This document shows, one piece after another, positions 19,382-28,450 of a stretch of DNA of 64,000 bases (positions are counted from its first letter, which is position 1; the number at the start of each line of letters is the position of its first letter). Position numbers and translations under genes: made by a program. A model generated the notes under the pieces. It saw nothing but the letters and a program-made list of their open reading frames with translations. It did no database searches and was not told the origin of the DNA. This stretch comes from JAKAWQ01 sp963745975. Lineage in GTDB: Bacteria > Pseudomonadota > Alphaproteobacteria > Acetobacterales > Acetobacteraceae. The stretch is taken from NCBI GenBank assembly GCA_963745975.1, contig CAVUZJ010000009.1:558001-622000 (forward strand), given 5' to 3'.

Positions 19382-19522
19382 CAGAGCGTGATCGCCGGAG
19401 GTGGAATCGGGGCACCCCGCGAACTCGTTCGCGGGGACCCCGGCACCGGAGGCGTGAATCACGCGGGAAAACAAAAAACTAGGGCGGGATGCGTGAGCGA
19501 GAGCGAAGGCATCCCGCCCTAG
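19382..19522. repeat. Family A repeat, copy 2
   Basis: A single unit closely matching copy 1. It opens with CAGAGCGTGATCGCCGGAGG, contains the shared core with the GCGAAC/GTTCGC hairpin, and ends in a perfect 14-bp stem (CTAGGGCGGGATGC, 19479-19492 with 19509-19522). It lies downstream of fdxA and upstream of carD, both on the minus strand. Confidence 0.8.
19468..19522 (-). terminator. Intrinsic terminator of the fdxA transcript, carried by the family A repeat
   Basis: Read on the minus strand, a perfect 14-bp stem begins ten bases after the fdxA stop and is followed at once by TTTTTTGTTTT. This is a textbook rho-independent terminator. It is contained inside the dispersed repeat, which suggests the repeat family carries terminators around the genome. 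Confidence 0.75.
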
Positions 19523-19532
19523 CGGCCGCCGA

Positions 19533-19865
19533 TCACGGCTGGCCGGGCTCGGCCGAGAAGAGCTTCGCCTTGTCCGGCTTGTCCTTCCACTCGTCCGCGT
19601 CGGCAGGCGGCACGCCCTTGCGGGTGATGTTCGGCCACTCGCCCGAGTAGGTGCGGTTGAGCTCGATCCATGCCGCCGCCCGGTCGTCGCTGTCCGGCAC
19701 GATCGCCTCGACCGGGCACTCCGGCTCGCAGACGCCGCAATCGATGCACTCGTCGGGATGGATCACCAGCATGTTCTCGCCGACATAGAAGCAATCGACC
19801 GGGCAGACCTCGACGCAATCCATGTATTTGCAGCGAATGCAGCTCTCCAGGACTACGTAGGTCAT
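19533..19865 (-). CDS. fdxA: 7Fe ferredoxin (FdxA family)
   Basis: A 110-residue soluble electron carrier. The N-terminal half holds two cluster motifs: CIRCKYMDCVEVCPVDCF (3Fe-4S type) and CIDCGVCEPECPVEAI (4Fe-4S). The C-terminal extension ELNRTYSGEWPNITRKG with KPDKAKLF is characteristic of alphaproteobacterial FdxA. It donates electrons to unidentified oxidoreductases. The ATG overlaps the upstream S4-domain gene stop by four bases, and an intrinsic terminator follows the stop codon. Confidence 0.94.
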   Translation of the reverse strand: MTYVVLESCIRCKYMDCVEVCPVDCFYVGENMLVIHPDECIDCGVCEPECPVEAIVPDSDDRAAAWIELNRTYSGEWPNITRKGVPPADADEWKDKPDKAKLFSAEPGQP

Positions 19866-20221
19866 CGTTCGGTCTCCATCGCCCGGCCGCCCCGGTCGCG
19901 GCCGGGCTGTATGCCGGCTTCAATTCCGCACGGCAAGAGAGGCGGTGGGTCCGGGACCTCGTCGTAGAGCAGGCATGCCGAGGCGGCCGGGCCGCGACGG
20001 AGGCCGAGGGCGCGGATCGAGAGCACACGGACGGCGTGCCCGAGCGGCAGGGTGAGCACATCGCCCGGCCGTACGCGCGCGTGGGGTTTCTCGGTCGGCC
20101 GGCGGTTGATCCTGACGCGCCCTTCGCGCACCAGCGTTGCCGCCCGCGCGCGGCTCTTCACCAGCCGAGCGCACCAGAGCCAGGCGTCCAGGCGCTGCTC
20201 GCCGGGCGGCTCACGGATCAT
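19862..20221 (-). CDS. S4-domain RNA-binding protein (Hsp15/HslR-like)
   Basis: A 119-residue protein. Residues about 8-70 form an S4 RNA-binding fold: QRLDAWLWCARLVKSRARAA, LVREGRVRINRR, and VRPGDVLTLPLG. This matches HslR, which binds stalled 50S subunits carrying peptidyl-tRNA. The C-terminal 45 residues are Pro/Gly-rich and not conserved. The start overlaps the helicase stop by four bases, and its stop overlaps fdxA, so helicase, S4 protein and ferredoxin form a tightly packed operon. Confidence 0.85.
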   Translation of the reverse strand: MIREPPGEQRLDAWLWCARLVKSRARAATLVREGRVRINRRPTEKPHARVRPGDVLTLPLGHAVRVLSIRALGLRRGPAASACLLYDEVPDPPPLLPCGIEAGIQPGRDRGGRAMETER

Positions 20222-22704
20222 CGCCGGTGCAGCACCGCGAGGGGAGCGAAGGGACCGGCGGGCAAGGCGGGGGACGCCGTGCCCGCGGCCGGCCGGCGCC
20301 GCAGGGGAGCGATGAGCGGCGCCGCCTCGCCCGCCTGCGGCACGAGGCGGAATCCGAGCCCGCGCAGCACGGCGGGCAGTTCTGCCGCTTTTACCCCGAG
20401 CTTCGTGCCGAGCGCCGGCGGGAGCGGGAGCGGCTGGCGGCGCAGCGACGCCGCGAGGTCGGCGGCCACCCGCTCCGCGACATCGAGGCGGATGCCGGCC
20501 GGCCCGGCCGGCAGCCAACCCATCGCGGCCGCGAAGCCGGCGTCCCCTCGCTCTTCCGTTTGCGGCGCGTGTCCGCGCCAGACAACGCTGCCCGGCGGCG
20601 GCAGCGGCGGGATTTCCGCGAGGCCCTCGGCCAGCGTCCAGAGCAGCGCGCGCAACCTGAGCGACGCCGGCCTGAGAAGGGCGGGCATGAAGAGCGCGAA
20701 GCGGCCGGCGCGGACGCCCAGCGCCCGCAGCCGGGCGCGCATGGCAGGCGAAAACTCCTCGCGCGCCGGCCCGGGCACGACGCCGAGCCCCTCGCAGAGA
20801 AGGTGCATCGGCCCGCGGAGCGCGGCGTCCTCCGCCGCCTCCGCCTCGGCCGCGAAGAGGGGTGCGAGATCGGCACGGATTCGTGCATCGACGAAGTTCT
20901 GCAGCCTGAGCCGCACCCGCTCGCGCGCCGGCCCATCCAGGAACTCGCTTGCCAGCACATGAACGTGAGGGCGGAGCGCGCTCGAGCCGCGGCGCAGCCG
21001 GGCGACCGGCGCGCCCTCCCAGAGAATGCTCGTGCCGGCCAGCGCGAATTCCCGATCCCGCGCCGCCTCCAGTGCCGCCACGCGCCGCGGCATCTCCTGG
21101 TAAAGCGCCCGCCGGGCCGCCCGGAGCACCAGGCGGCGGTCCGCGCCGGTCGCCTCCGGGTCGGGGCGGAAGGAGAACCCGCCCACGACGCCGACCATGT
21201 GGCCTTCCACGATGACCTCGCCGCGGCGGGTCACGGCGGCGAGCAAGCTGGCTGCCTTTCCCTGCTCCAGCCTCCGCAGCAGGACAGCAGAGCGCCGGTC
21301 GACGAACCGGCTCATCAGCTTCTCGTGCAGGGCCTCGGAGAGCAGGTCCTCGGTTTCGCGCGCGCGGCCCTGCCAGAGCGCCGCGTCGGCGAGCCAGTCC
21401 GACCGCTGCGCCACGAACGACCAGACGCGGATGCCGGCGAGGCGCTGCATCAGCGTGTCGATATCGCCCTCGGGCCGCGCCAGTGCCGCGATCTCGGTCG
21501 CGATCCAATCCGGAGGCAGCCGCCCCTGGCGCATCAGGTGCCCGAACACGCGCGCCACGAGCCTGGCGTGGGTATCGCCTTCCAGCTTGCGAAAGTCGGG
21601 GATCTGGCACGCCGCCCAGAGAAGCTCGACGCCGCCCCGCGCCTGCGCGAGCCGCGCCACCTCGGCGTCATGGGCGAGGGCGGCGAGCGTGGTGAAGTCC
21701 GACGCATCCGCCCCGCGCCGGAGGTAGGGAAGCGGCGGCGCCTCGGCGAGGCTCGCCAGCAGGGCCGGGATCGAGCCGAAATCGAGGGCGGCGTTCCGCC
21801 AGCAGAGCTGGGCCAACGGCGGAAACCGGTGCGCCTCCATGGCAGCCACCATGTCCTCCGGCAGCGGCGGGCAGGCCCCGGTGGTGCCGAAGCTGCCGTC
21901 GCGCATGCCCCGTCCGGCGCGGCCGGCGATCTGGGCGAGCTCGGCCGCCCGGAGCGGCCGCTGGCGGTGGCCGTCGAACTTGCCGAGAGAGGCGAGCGCC
22001 ACATGATCGACATCCATGTTGAGGCCCATGCCGATGGCGTCCGTCGCCACCAGGAAATCGACCTCCTTCTCCTGGTAGAGCGCCACCTGGGCGTTGCGCG
22101 TGCGCGGGCTGAGCCGCCCCATCACCACCGCCGCACCCCCCCGGCGGCGGCGGATCAGCTCGGCGATGGCGTAGACGTCCGCCGCGCTGAAGGCGACCAC
22201 GGCGGTGCGCGGGGGCAGGCGCGAGAGCTTGGCGGGCCCGGCGTGGGCGAGCGTCGAGAGACGGGGGCGCGTCTCGATCTCGGCTTCCGGCACGAGCCGG
22301 GCAAGCAGCGGGCGGATCGTCTCGGCGCCGAGGAAGAGCGTCTCCTCCTGCCCGCGCGCGGAGATCAGCCGCTCGGTGAACACGTGCCCGCGGTCCGGGT
22401 CGGCGGCGAGCTGCACCTCGTCCACCGCGACGAAGGCCGCCTCGCGCTCGAGCGGCATCGCCTCCACGGTGCAGGAGAACCAGCGCGCGCCGGGCGGGGC
22501 GATCTTCTCCTCGCCGGTGATCAGCGCGACCTGGCCGGGGCCCTTGGCCGCGACCATTCGCTCGTAATTCTCGCGCGCAAGCAGGCGGAGCGGGAAGCCG
22601 ATGACGCCGGAGCGGTGCGCCAGCAGCCGCTCCACGGCAAGGCGGGTCTTGCCTGTATTGGTCGGCCCGAGGACCGCCCGCACCCGGGAGGAATCGCTCC
22701 TCAT
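20218..22704 (-). CDS. Suv3-like superfamily 2 RNA helicase
   Basis: An 828-residue helicase of the alphaproteobacterial family related to mitochondrial Suv3. Motif I is AVLGPTNTGKTRLA (about residue 10), Ia is GFPLRLLAREN, II is VDEVQLAAD in place of DExH, motif V is FLVATDAIGMGLNMDVD, and VI is QIAGRAGRG. The C-terminal 450 residues are less conserved and may bind RNA or degradosome partners. The ATG at 22704 directly precedes motif I. A GTG at 22788 would add 28 unconserved residues and nearly touch htpG, so it is less likely. It is divergent from htpG, with a 104-base promoter gap. Confidence 0.85.
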   Translation of the reverse strand: MRSDSSRVRAVLGPTNTGKTRLAVERLLAHRSGVIGFPLRLLARENYERMVAAKGPGQVALITGEEKIAPPGARWFSCTVEAMPLEREAAFVAVDEVQLAADPDRGHVFTERLISARGQEETLFLGAETIRPLLARLVPEAEIETRPRLSTLAHAGPAKLSRLPPRTAVVAFSAADVYAIAELIRRRRGGAAVVMGRLSPRTRNAQVALYQEKEVDFLVATDAIGMGLNMDVDHVALASLGKFDGHRQRPLRAAELAQIAGRAGRGMRDGSFGTTGACPPLPEDMVAAMEAHRFPPLAQLCWRNAALDFGSIPALLASLAEAPPLPYLRRGADASDFTTLAALAHDAEVARLAQARGGVELLWAACQIPDFRKLEGDTHARLVARVFGHLMRQGRLPPDWIATEIAALARPEGDIDTLMQRLAGIRVWSFVAQRSDWLADAALWQGRARETEDLLSEALHEKLMSRFVDRRSAVLLRRLEQGKAASLLAAVTRRGEVIVEGHMVGVVGGFSFRPDPEATGADRRLVLRAARRALYQEMPRRVAALEAARDREFALAGTSILWEGAPVARLRRGSSALRPHVHVLASEFLDGPARERVRLRLQNFVDARIRADLAPLFAAEAEAAEDAALRGPMHLLCEGLGVVPGPAREEFSPAMRARLRALGVRAGRFALFMPALLRPASLRLRALLWTLAEGLAEIPPLPPPGSVVWRGHAPQTEERGDAGFAAAMGWLPAGPAGIRLDVAERVAADLAASLRRQPLPLPPALGTKLGVKAAELPAVLRGLGFRLVPQAGEAAPLIAPLRRRPAAGTASPALPAGPFAPLAVLHRR

Positions 22705-22808
22705 GGACGAATGTTCGGGGCCCGGCGCCCCATTTGCAAGCCTCGCGCCCAATTGAATTGCGGTGCGGGCGGAGGCATATCGCGCCACGCAAGAGAGAGG
22801 GAAATTCC

Positions 22809-24770
22809 ATGGGCGAAGCGGCGGCGAGCGAGGGAGCGAGCATAACCGAGCGGCCAGGGGAACGACCAGGGGAACGCCCAGGGGAACGCCCAGGGGAACG
22901 GCACGAGTTCGCCGCCGAGGTCGGCCGGCTGCTCGATCTCGTCGTCCACGCCCTCTATTCCGAGCGCGAAATCTTCCTCCGCGAGCTGGTTGCCAACGCC
23001 GCCGACGCGATCGACCGCCGCCGCTTCCTCGCCCTCACCGACCCCGCGATGGCCCTGCCCGAAGCGGCAAGCGGAGGCGCCAAAGTGCGGATCCTGCCGG
23101 ACAAGCAGGGGCGCACGCTCGCCATCGAGGACGACGGCATCGGCATGAGCCGCGAGGAGCTGGCGAGCCAGCTCGGCACCATCGCCCGCTCTGGCACCCG
23201 TGCCTTCGGCGAGGAGCTTGCCGCGGCGAAGCCGGAGGAGCGGCCGAGCCTGATCGGCCAGTTCGGGGTCGGTTTCTATTCCGCGTTCATGGTGGCCGAG
23301 CGGGTCGAGGTCGTTTCCCGCCGACCCGATGCCACGGAGGCCTGGCGCTGGTCCTCCGACGGCTCCGGCTTTTCCCTCTCTCCCGCGACCCGCGAGAATC
23401 CCGGGACCAGCGTCACGCTCTTCCTGAAACCCGACGCCGGGGAATTCCTCGAGCCCGTCGCCCTCGAGGCGATCGTCCGCAAATGGGCCGACCACATCAC
23501 CCTGCCGATCACGATCGCCCGCGACGGGAAGGACCTGCCGGCGAACGAAGGGACCGCACTCTGGCGCAAGCCGCGGGGAGAGATTTCCGAGCAGTCCTAT
23601 CACGGCTTCTACCGCCATCTCGGGCATCTCTTCGACACGCCGGCGGCGATCATCCACTGGCACGCCGAAGGCTCGCTCGACTTCGCCGCACTGCTCTTCA
23701 TTCCCGGCAGCCGCCCGCTCGATCTCTTCGAGCAGGACCGCCACGCGCATGTGCGCCTCCATGTCAGGCGGATGTTCATCACCGACCAGGCGGACCTGCT
23801 TCCCTCATGGCTCAGGTTCGTCCAGGGCGTGGTCGATACCGAGGACCTGCCGCTCAACGTTTCCCGCGAGATGCTGCAGGCCACACCGGTGCTCGCGCGC
23901 ATCAGGAAGGCGCTCGTCAACCGGGTCCTCAACGAGCTCAAGAGCCGCGCCAAGGAGCCGGCGGAATACGAAAAAATCTGGGAGAATTTCGGACCGGTGC
24001 TGAAGGAGGGCGTTTGGGAGGACGATGAGAACCGCAGCGAGATCGCGCCGCTTCTCCGCTTCCGCTCCTCCGCGTCTGATAACGCCGCTGGTAACTCCCT
24101 TGGGGGCTTCGTTTCTCTGGCGGAGTATCTCGCGCGCAAGCAGCCCGGCCAGGAGGCGATCTACATCCTGCGTGGCGACGATCCCGCCCAGCTCGCCCAT
24201 TCCCCGCAGCTCGAAGGGTTCCGTGCGCGCAAGCTCGAGGTCCTGCTGCTCGCCGACCCGATCGACGCTTTCTGGCCCGACCGGATGGACGAGTATGAGG
24301 GCGTCCCGATCCGCAGCATCACGCAAGCCGCAACGGATCTGGAAAAATTCCCCCTCGAGGGCGAGGAGGCTCCGGGGAGCGAGACCGAGCTTCTGGCGGC
24401 AAGGCTCAAATCCGCGCTCGAGGACCAGGTGAGCGCGGTGCGGCCGACTTCGCGCCTGGTCGAGAGCGCGGTCGCGCTCGCGGCGGCCGAGCGGGGGCCC
24501 GATCTCCACCTGCAACGGCTGATGCGGCGCTCGGGCCGGCCGATGCCGGCGGCCGCACCGGTGCTGGAGATCAACCCGCGCCATCCGCTGATCCGCGCGC
24601 TCGCGGCGACGAAGGGAAGCCTCGGCGAGGAAGCTTCGATCCTGCTCGATCTCGCCCGCGTGCAGGAAGGCGATCCGCCGGCCGATCCCTCGCGCTTTGC
24701 CCAGCGCGTTGCGGCCGCCCTGGCCGGCGCTCTCGGGCAGACCGCAGCAGCTCCCGGATCGGGCGCGTGA
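22809..24770 (+). CDS. htpG: HtpG (Hsp90) molecular chaperone
   Basis: A 653-residue Hsp90 homologue with all ATP-site motifs: FLRELVANAADAIDRRRF (Asn in helix 2), IEDDGIGMSREEL (Asp93-type), and GQFGVGFYSAFMVAE (lid glycines). The middle domain continues with the catalytic-loop region RRMFITDQADLLP and NVSREMLQ. The usual conserved core starts at ERHEFAAEVGRLLDLVVH. Before it lies an oddity: four perfect copies of E-R-P-G encoded by a 12-base tandem repeat. HtpG folds proteins under heat and other stress. It overlaps the following aminopeptidase by four bases. Confidence 0.95.
   Translation: MGEAAASEGASITERPGERPGERPGERPGERHEFAAEVGRLLDLVVHALYSEREIFLRELVANAADAIDRRRFLALTDPAMALPEAASGGAKVRILPDKQGRTLAIEDDGIGMSREELASQLGTIARSGTRAFGEELAAAKPEERPSLIGQFGVGFYSAFMVAERVEVVSRRPDATEAWRWSSDGSGFSLSPATRENPGTSVTLFLKPDAGEFLEPVALEAIVRKWADHITLPITIARDGKDLPANEGTALWRKPRGEISEQSYHGFYRHLGHLFDTPAAIIHWHAEGSLDFAALLFIPGSRPLDLFEQDRHAHVRLHVRRMFITDQADLLPSWLRFVQGVVDTEDLPLNVSREMLQATPVLARIRKALVNRVLNELKSRAKEPAEYEKIWENFGPVLKEGVWEDDENRSEIAPLLRFRSSASDNAAGNSLGGFVSLAEYLARKQPGQEAIYILRGDDPAQLAHSPQLEGFRARKLEVLLLADPIDAFWPDRMDEYEGVPIRSITQAATDLEKFPLEGEEAPGSETELLAARLKSALEDQVSAVRPTSRLVESAVALAAAERGPDLHLQRLMRRSGRPMPAAAPVLEINPRHPLIRALAATKGSLGEEASILLDLARVQEGDPPADPSRFAQRVAAALAGALGQTAAAPGSGA
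22854..22901 (+). repeat. Four tandem 12-bp units inside htpG
   Basis: The unit CCAGGGGAACGN is repeated four times without gaps, differing only in the last base. In frame it encodes P-G-E-R repeats. The CCAGGGG part resembles the half-stem of the family D palindrome. Being a multiple of three, unit gain or loss would not break the reading frame. Confidence 0.9.
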
Positions 24771-26194
24771 GCTCGCGCGCGGTCCCTTCTCTTCGTCTCT
24801 CGAATTGCCTGCTCGATCCGGCCTCACCCGAGGCGATCGCGGCGTTCCCGCTTTATGCGCTCCGCCTCGGCCAGCTTCCGGCCTTCTTGCAGGGCCGCGC
24901 CGAGGCGGAGTTCCTGAGCCGATTAGGCTTCGCGGCCCGGGCGGGCGAATTGGTGGTCGGGCCCGCGGTTGGGGGCGGACTCTTCGCCTCTCTCGGACTC
25001 GGCCACGACGTCTCCCCCTTTGCTTTTGGCGGCCTCGCCGCGGGCTTGCCGGAGGCGAGCGTCTGGCGGCTCGCGGAGGATGCCCCGGGGCAGGAATTCG
25101 ACCAGGCCACGGCCGTGCTCGGCTTTGCGCTCGGCGCCTATCATTACGAAGAATTCACGAACCCGCGACGGCTTCCGGCCCGGCTCGTCCTGCCCGAGCC
25201 GAGGCCAAAGAGTGCGCTTGCCGTGGCCGCGGCCACCTGGCTGGTCCGCGACCTCATCAACGCCCCGGCCAACATTCTCGGCCCCGCCGAGCTTGCCGCC
25301 GCGGCGGTGGGCATCGCGTCCGAGTTCGGCGCCGCCGCGACGCTCACCGAGGGTGCCGCGCTCGCGGCGCGCTATCCCGCCATCGCCGCGGTGGGCGCCG
25401 GTTCCGCCCGCCCGCCGATCGTGGCGCACATCGGATGGGCCGGCAGCGCCGCGCCCCCGGCGGCACCCCTCCTCGCCCTCTGCGGCAAGGGCGTCTGTTT
25501 CGACACCGGCGGCCTCGACCTCAAGCCCTCCGCCGGGATGCTGCGGATGAAGAAGGACATGGGCGGCGCGGCGGTGGCGCTTGGGCTCGCCCGGCTCGTG
25601 ATGGAGGCGGACCTTCCGGTGCGGCTCTCACTCCGCCTCGGCTGCGTGGAGAACAGCGTATCCGCGGGCGCGATGCGCCCGCTCGACGTCATCCGCACGC
25701 GCCACGGGCTTGCCGTCGAGGTCGGCAACACGGATGCCGAGGGACGTCTCGTGCTCTGCGACTTGCTCGCCGAGGCGGCGGCCGAGAACCCGGCCCTGCT
25801 GATGGATTTCGCGACCCTCACGGGCGCGGCCCGCGTCGCCCTCGGGCCCGATCTTCCCGCCCTCTTCTGCTCGGACGAGGCCTGGGCCGAGCGCCTGCTC
25901 GCCGCGGGCCGGGCGGCGCATGATCCGCTCTGGCGGCTGCCGCTCTGGGATGGATATGCGGGCTGGCTCGAGAGCCCGATCGCGGATCTCAACACGGTTT
26001 CGACGAAGCCTCACGGCGGGGCGGTGGTTGCCGCTCTCTTCCTTCGCCGCTTCGTCGCACCTTCGGTCGCTTGGGCCCATGTCGATCTCTACGCCTGGAA
26101 CGACGAGACCCGGCCGGGCCGGCCGCAAGGCGGCGAGGCGCAGGCGATGCGTGCCGCCTTCGCGGCGATTGCGCAACATTTCACTCAGACGTGA
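24767..26194 (+). CDS. M17 leucyl aminopeptidase-family protein
   Basis: A 475-residue two-zinc aminopeptidase. The catalytic half has GKGVCFDTGGLDLKPSAGM (metal-binding Lys/Asp), MKKDMGGAA, and the diagnostic NTDAEGRLVL motif at about residue 323. The N-terminal macro-like domain (residues 1-150) is divergent and short, as in the PepB/PepA-like branch common in alphaproteobacteria. It releases N-terminal residues from peptides in the cytoplasm. The GTG start overlaps the htpG stop (GTGA), so it is probably co-expressed with the chaperone, linking folding and peptide turnover. Confidence 0.88.
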   Translation: MSSRAVPSLRLSNCLLDPASPEAIAAFPLYALRLGQLPAFLQGRAEAEFLSRLGFAARAGELVVGPAVGGGLFASLGLGHDVSPFAFGGLAAGLPEASVWRLAEDAPGQEFDQATAVLGFALGAYHYEEFTNPRRLPARLVLPEPRPKSALAVAAATWLVRDLINAPANILGPAELAAAAVGIASEFGAAATLTEGAALAARYPAIAAVGAGSARPPIVAHIGWAGSAAPPAAPLLALCGKGVCFDTGGLDLKPSAGMLRMKKDMGGAAVALGLARLVMEADLPVRLSLRLGCVENSVSAGAMRPLDVIRTRHGLAVEVGNTDAEGRLVLCDLLAEAAAENPALLMDFATLTGAARVALGPDLPALFCSDEAWAERLLAAGRAAHDPLWRLPLWDGYAGWLESPIADLNTVSTKPHGGAVVAALFLRRFVAPSVAWAHVDLYAWNDETRPGRPQGGEAQAMRAAFAAIAQHFTQT

Positions 26195-26550
26195 CGGTTG
26201 CACGCACGGAAATTGCACTCTTCAACATTCGGAAGATCCTTCCGGTACACGACACGCTGCGAGCAGGTTGTTGCGAAGAGCGTGCGAAGAGCGTGCCATA
26301 TGCGCCAGAGATCGGAACATGAACGGAACATCTTCGCGAGAAACATTGAGGAAATTAAATCACTGCGCCACTGCAATTGACGCTCGGTTGCTCCTAAACT
26401 CTCGTGGCAGTGGGCGTCGTGCCCCAAGAGCGAGTCAACGGCGGACCCAGCGGACCTGCCTGCGGGCGAGCGAGGCTGCCGCGTTGCGCTCGGCCAACGA
26501 GGCGAAGCGTGTTATCGGGGCTTTGTTGCAGCCCAAAAATGAAAGGGGAC
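26195..26550. other. Gene-free region before a MarR-type gene
   Basis: No supported gene. It holds a small hairpin, CGGAAG-ATC-CTTCCG, near 26230 that could end the aminopeptidase transcript. A stretch from about 26195 to 26400 is clearly poorer in G+C than the rest of the window, for example GAGGAAATTAAATCA near 26347, which may contain the promoter of the following regulator. No confident -35/-10 pair was found. Confidence 0.4.
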
Positions 26551-26937
26551 ATGATGGCGAGCCTTTCCACCGCCGAGCAGCTGCTCGGCATTCTGCGAGA
26601 GACGGTCGTTGCTCTCGTGCGTCGCGACGGACCTGATCTTTCCGCGCGGCAACTTGGCGTCTTCCTCACCTGCTACCTGCAGGACGGTGCCCATACGGTG
26701 CGCGGCCTTGCCGCCGAACTCGACGTCTCCAAGCCGGCGATCACGCGGGCGCTCGACCGGCTCGGCGAGCTCGATCTCGCGCGGCGCAAGGTCGATCCTG
26801 CCGACCGGCGCAGCGTGATCGTGCAGCGGACGCTCAAGGGGGCCGCCTTCCTCCGCGACCTCCGCGCGGTGATGTCCGAGGCCTCCCAGCGCGCGCGGAA
26901 GAACGGGTACCACGCCGAGCAGCGCCGCGCGGGCTAG
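26551..26937 (+). CDS. MarR-type winged-helix regulator
   Basis: A 128-residue regulator. The helix-turn-helix region is VRGLAAELDVSKPAITRALD (about residues 50-69), followed by a wing with VDPADRRSVIVQ, the usual D-R-R-S contact. N- and C-terminal helices for dimerisation are present but short. A start at 26551 (or the adjacent ATG at 26554) follows an AAAGGGG ribosome site; the open frame upstream has no ribosome site and no conserved content. It stands alone, with 391 gene-free bases downstream, so its target is not indicated by neighbours. Confidence 0.78.
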   Translation: MMASLSTAEQLLGILRETVVALVRRDGPDLSARQLGVFLTCYLQDGAHTVRGLAAELDVSKPAITRALDRLGELDLARRKVDPADRRSVIVQRTLKGAAFLRDLRAVMSEASQRARKNGYHAEQRRAG

Positions 26938-27328
26938 CGTTCCGCGCGATCGGATCGCCGCCGGCCGGAATCGCCTGACGATCCGGCCAGGCGTTCGATC
27001 CGCTCCGGCAATCAGCCGGAGGATGTTCGCGCAGGCTGTGTGCGCATAGGGGCCGGCGGGGCGCGAGTGCTCTGCGGTCGAGCGGGTCGGACCGTGTTCC
27101 ATGTGAGTGGGCATGCTTTGGCGCGCGCGCTCTGTGGCGGATCGCTCTGTGGCGGATCTTGGCCGCCGCCGGCCGACCGGCCCCCCCCGGGGCCCTCAGC
27201 GTGCAAGGCAAGCGAGGCCGAGCCATGGGCGAGGAGAGGACCGGCGTTGCAAGCGCGCGACGATCCGCGCCTTGCATTGGGGCCGGAGGCTTGGCTATCG
27301 GTTCCGCTTGGCTCAGGGAGAAGTAGAG
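26938..27328. other. Gene-free region upstream of asd
   Basis: No supported gene. It contains an exact 15-bp tandem duplication (GCTCTGTGGCGGATC at 27129-27143 and 27144-27158), a GC-rich palindrome around 27165-27190 with an 8-base C run, and a segment at 26941-27025 that shares short words (GCGTTCGATC, CTCCGGCAATCA) with family A repeats and may be a decayed copy. The asd promoter must lie here but is not recognisable. Confidence 0.4.
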
Positions 27329-28375
27329 ATGGCCTACAGGGTCGCGGTCGTCGGCGCCACCGGTGCGGTCGGACGCGAGATGCTGAAGATCCTCGACGAG
27401 CGCCGGTTCCCGGTCTCCGAGGTCGCGGCCGTCGCCTCCGGCCGCTCGTCCGGCATGGAAGTCTCCTTCGGCGACAAGGAGACCCTCACGGTCCAGCCGC
27501 TCGAGAAATTCGACTTCGGTGGATTCGACATCGGACTCTTCAGCCCCGGTGCCGCCGTCTCCGCCGTCCACGCCCCGCGGGCGGCAGCCGCGGGCTGCAT
27601 CGTCATCGACAACACCAGCCAGTTCCGCATGGAGCCCGACGTCCCGCTCGTCGTGCCGGAGGTCAACCCCGACGCGCTGGCGAAATTCTCCCGCCGCAAC
27701 ATCATCGCCAACCCGAACTGCAGCACCATCCAGATGGTGGTGGCGCTGAAGCCGCTGCACGACCGCTTCGGAGTGAAGCGGGTCGTCGTTGCCACCTACC
27801 AGTCGGTCTCGGGCGCGGGCAAGGAAGGCATGGACGAGCTCTTTCAGCACACCAAATCCGTCTATGTGCACGAATCCGGGAAGCCCCAGCAGTTCACCAA
27901 GGAAATTGCCTTCAACGTGATCCCGCACATCGACCGCTTCATGGATGACGGCTCGACCAAGGAAGAGTGGAAGATGGCGGTCGAGACGCGGAAGATCCTC
28001 GATCCGGACATCGCGGTCATCGCGAGCTGCGTCCGCGTGCCCGTCTTCATCGGGCACGGCGAGGCGGTCCACGTCGAGTTCGCAAGCCCGGTCTCCGTCC
28101 CCGAGGCCCGCGCGGCGCTGCGCGCGGCTCCCGGCGTCACCGTGGTCGATGCCCGCGAGGACGGCGGCTACGTCACGCCGCTGGAGTCGGCCGGCGAGGA
28201 CGCGGTCTTCGTCAGCCGGATTCGCAAGGACCCGACGGTCGCGAACGGGCTCGCCTTCTGGTGCGTCTCCGACAACCTCCGCAAGGGCGCGGCGCTGAAC
28301 GCCGTCCAGATCGCCGAGACGCTGCTCACGCGCCGGCTTATCGCTGCCCCGCGTGGCCGGCCGGCCGCGGCCTGA
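27329..28375 (+). CDS. asd: Aspartate-semialdehyde dehydrogenase
   Basis: A 348-residue enzyme that reduces aspartyl phosphate to aspartate semialdehyde with NADPH, the branch point to lysine, diaminopimelate, threonine and methionine. The dinucleotide loop VAVVGATGAVGREML starts at residue 4, the nucleophilic Cys lies in NPNCSTIQ (about residue 134), and the substrate-binding region RVPVFIGHGEAVHVEF carries the catalytic His. ATG 27329 follows a GGGAGAAG site. The frame is open for about 220 bases upstream, but the conserved N-terminus fixes this start. The stop codon lies inside a tandem 19-bp repeat. Confidence 0.96.
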   Translation: MAYRVAVVGATGAVGREMLKILDERRFPVSEVAAVASGRSSGMEVSFGDKETLTVQPLEKFDFGGFDIGLFSPGAAVSAVHAPRAAAAGCIVIDNTSQFRMEPDVPLVVPEVNPDALAKFSRRNIIANPNCSTIQMVVALKPLHDRFGVKRVVVATYQSVSGAGKEGMDELFQHTKSVYVHESGKPQQFTKEIAFNVIPHIDRFMDDGSTKEEWKMAVETRKILDPDIAVIASCVRVPVFIGHGEAVHVEFASPVSVPEARAALRAAPGVTVVDAREDGGYVTPLESAGEDAVFVSRIRKDPTVANGLAFWCVSDNLRKGAALNAVQIAETLLTRRLIAAPRGRPAAA

Positions 28376-28426
28376 CGGGCCGGCGGCGGCCTGACGGGCC
28401 GGCGGCGGCCTGACGGGCCGGCGGCC
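28372..28426 (+). repeat. Tandem 19-bp repeat at the end of asd
   Basis: The unit CTGACGGGCCGGCGGCGGC occurs as two complete copies (28372-28390, 28391-28409) and most of a third (28410-28426). The asd stop codon TGA is in the first copy and is repeated in each. It is self-complementary and could form GGCC/GGCC hairpins in the mRNA end. Confidence 0.85.
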
Positions 28427-28450
28427 AAGCGCCGCCGCATGGAGCCGCCC

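Noticed and set aside
26941..27025. Fourth family A repeat
   Set aside because: Only short words match and no hairpin/T-tract is preserved; noted as a possible decayed copy but not listed as a repeat.
28372..28426. CRISPR-like direct repeats
   Set aside because: Units are adjacent with no spacers and only about three copies are present. No cas genes occur in the window.
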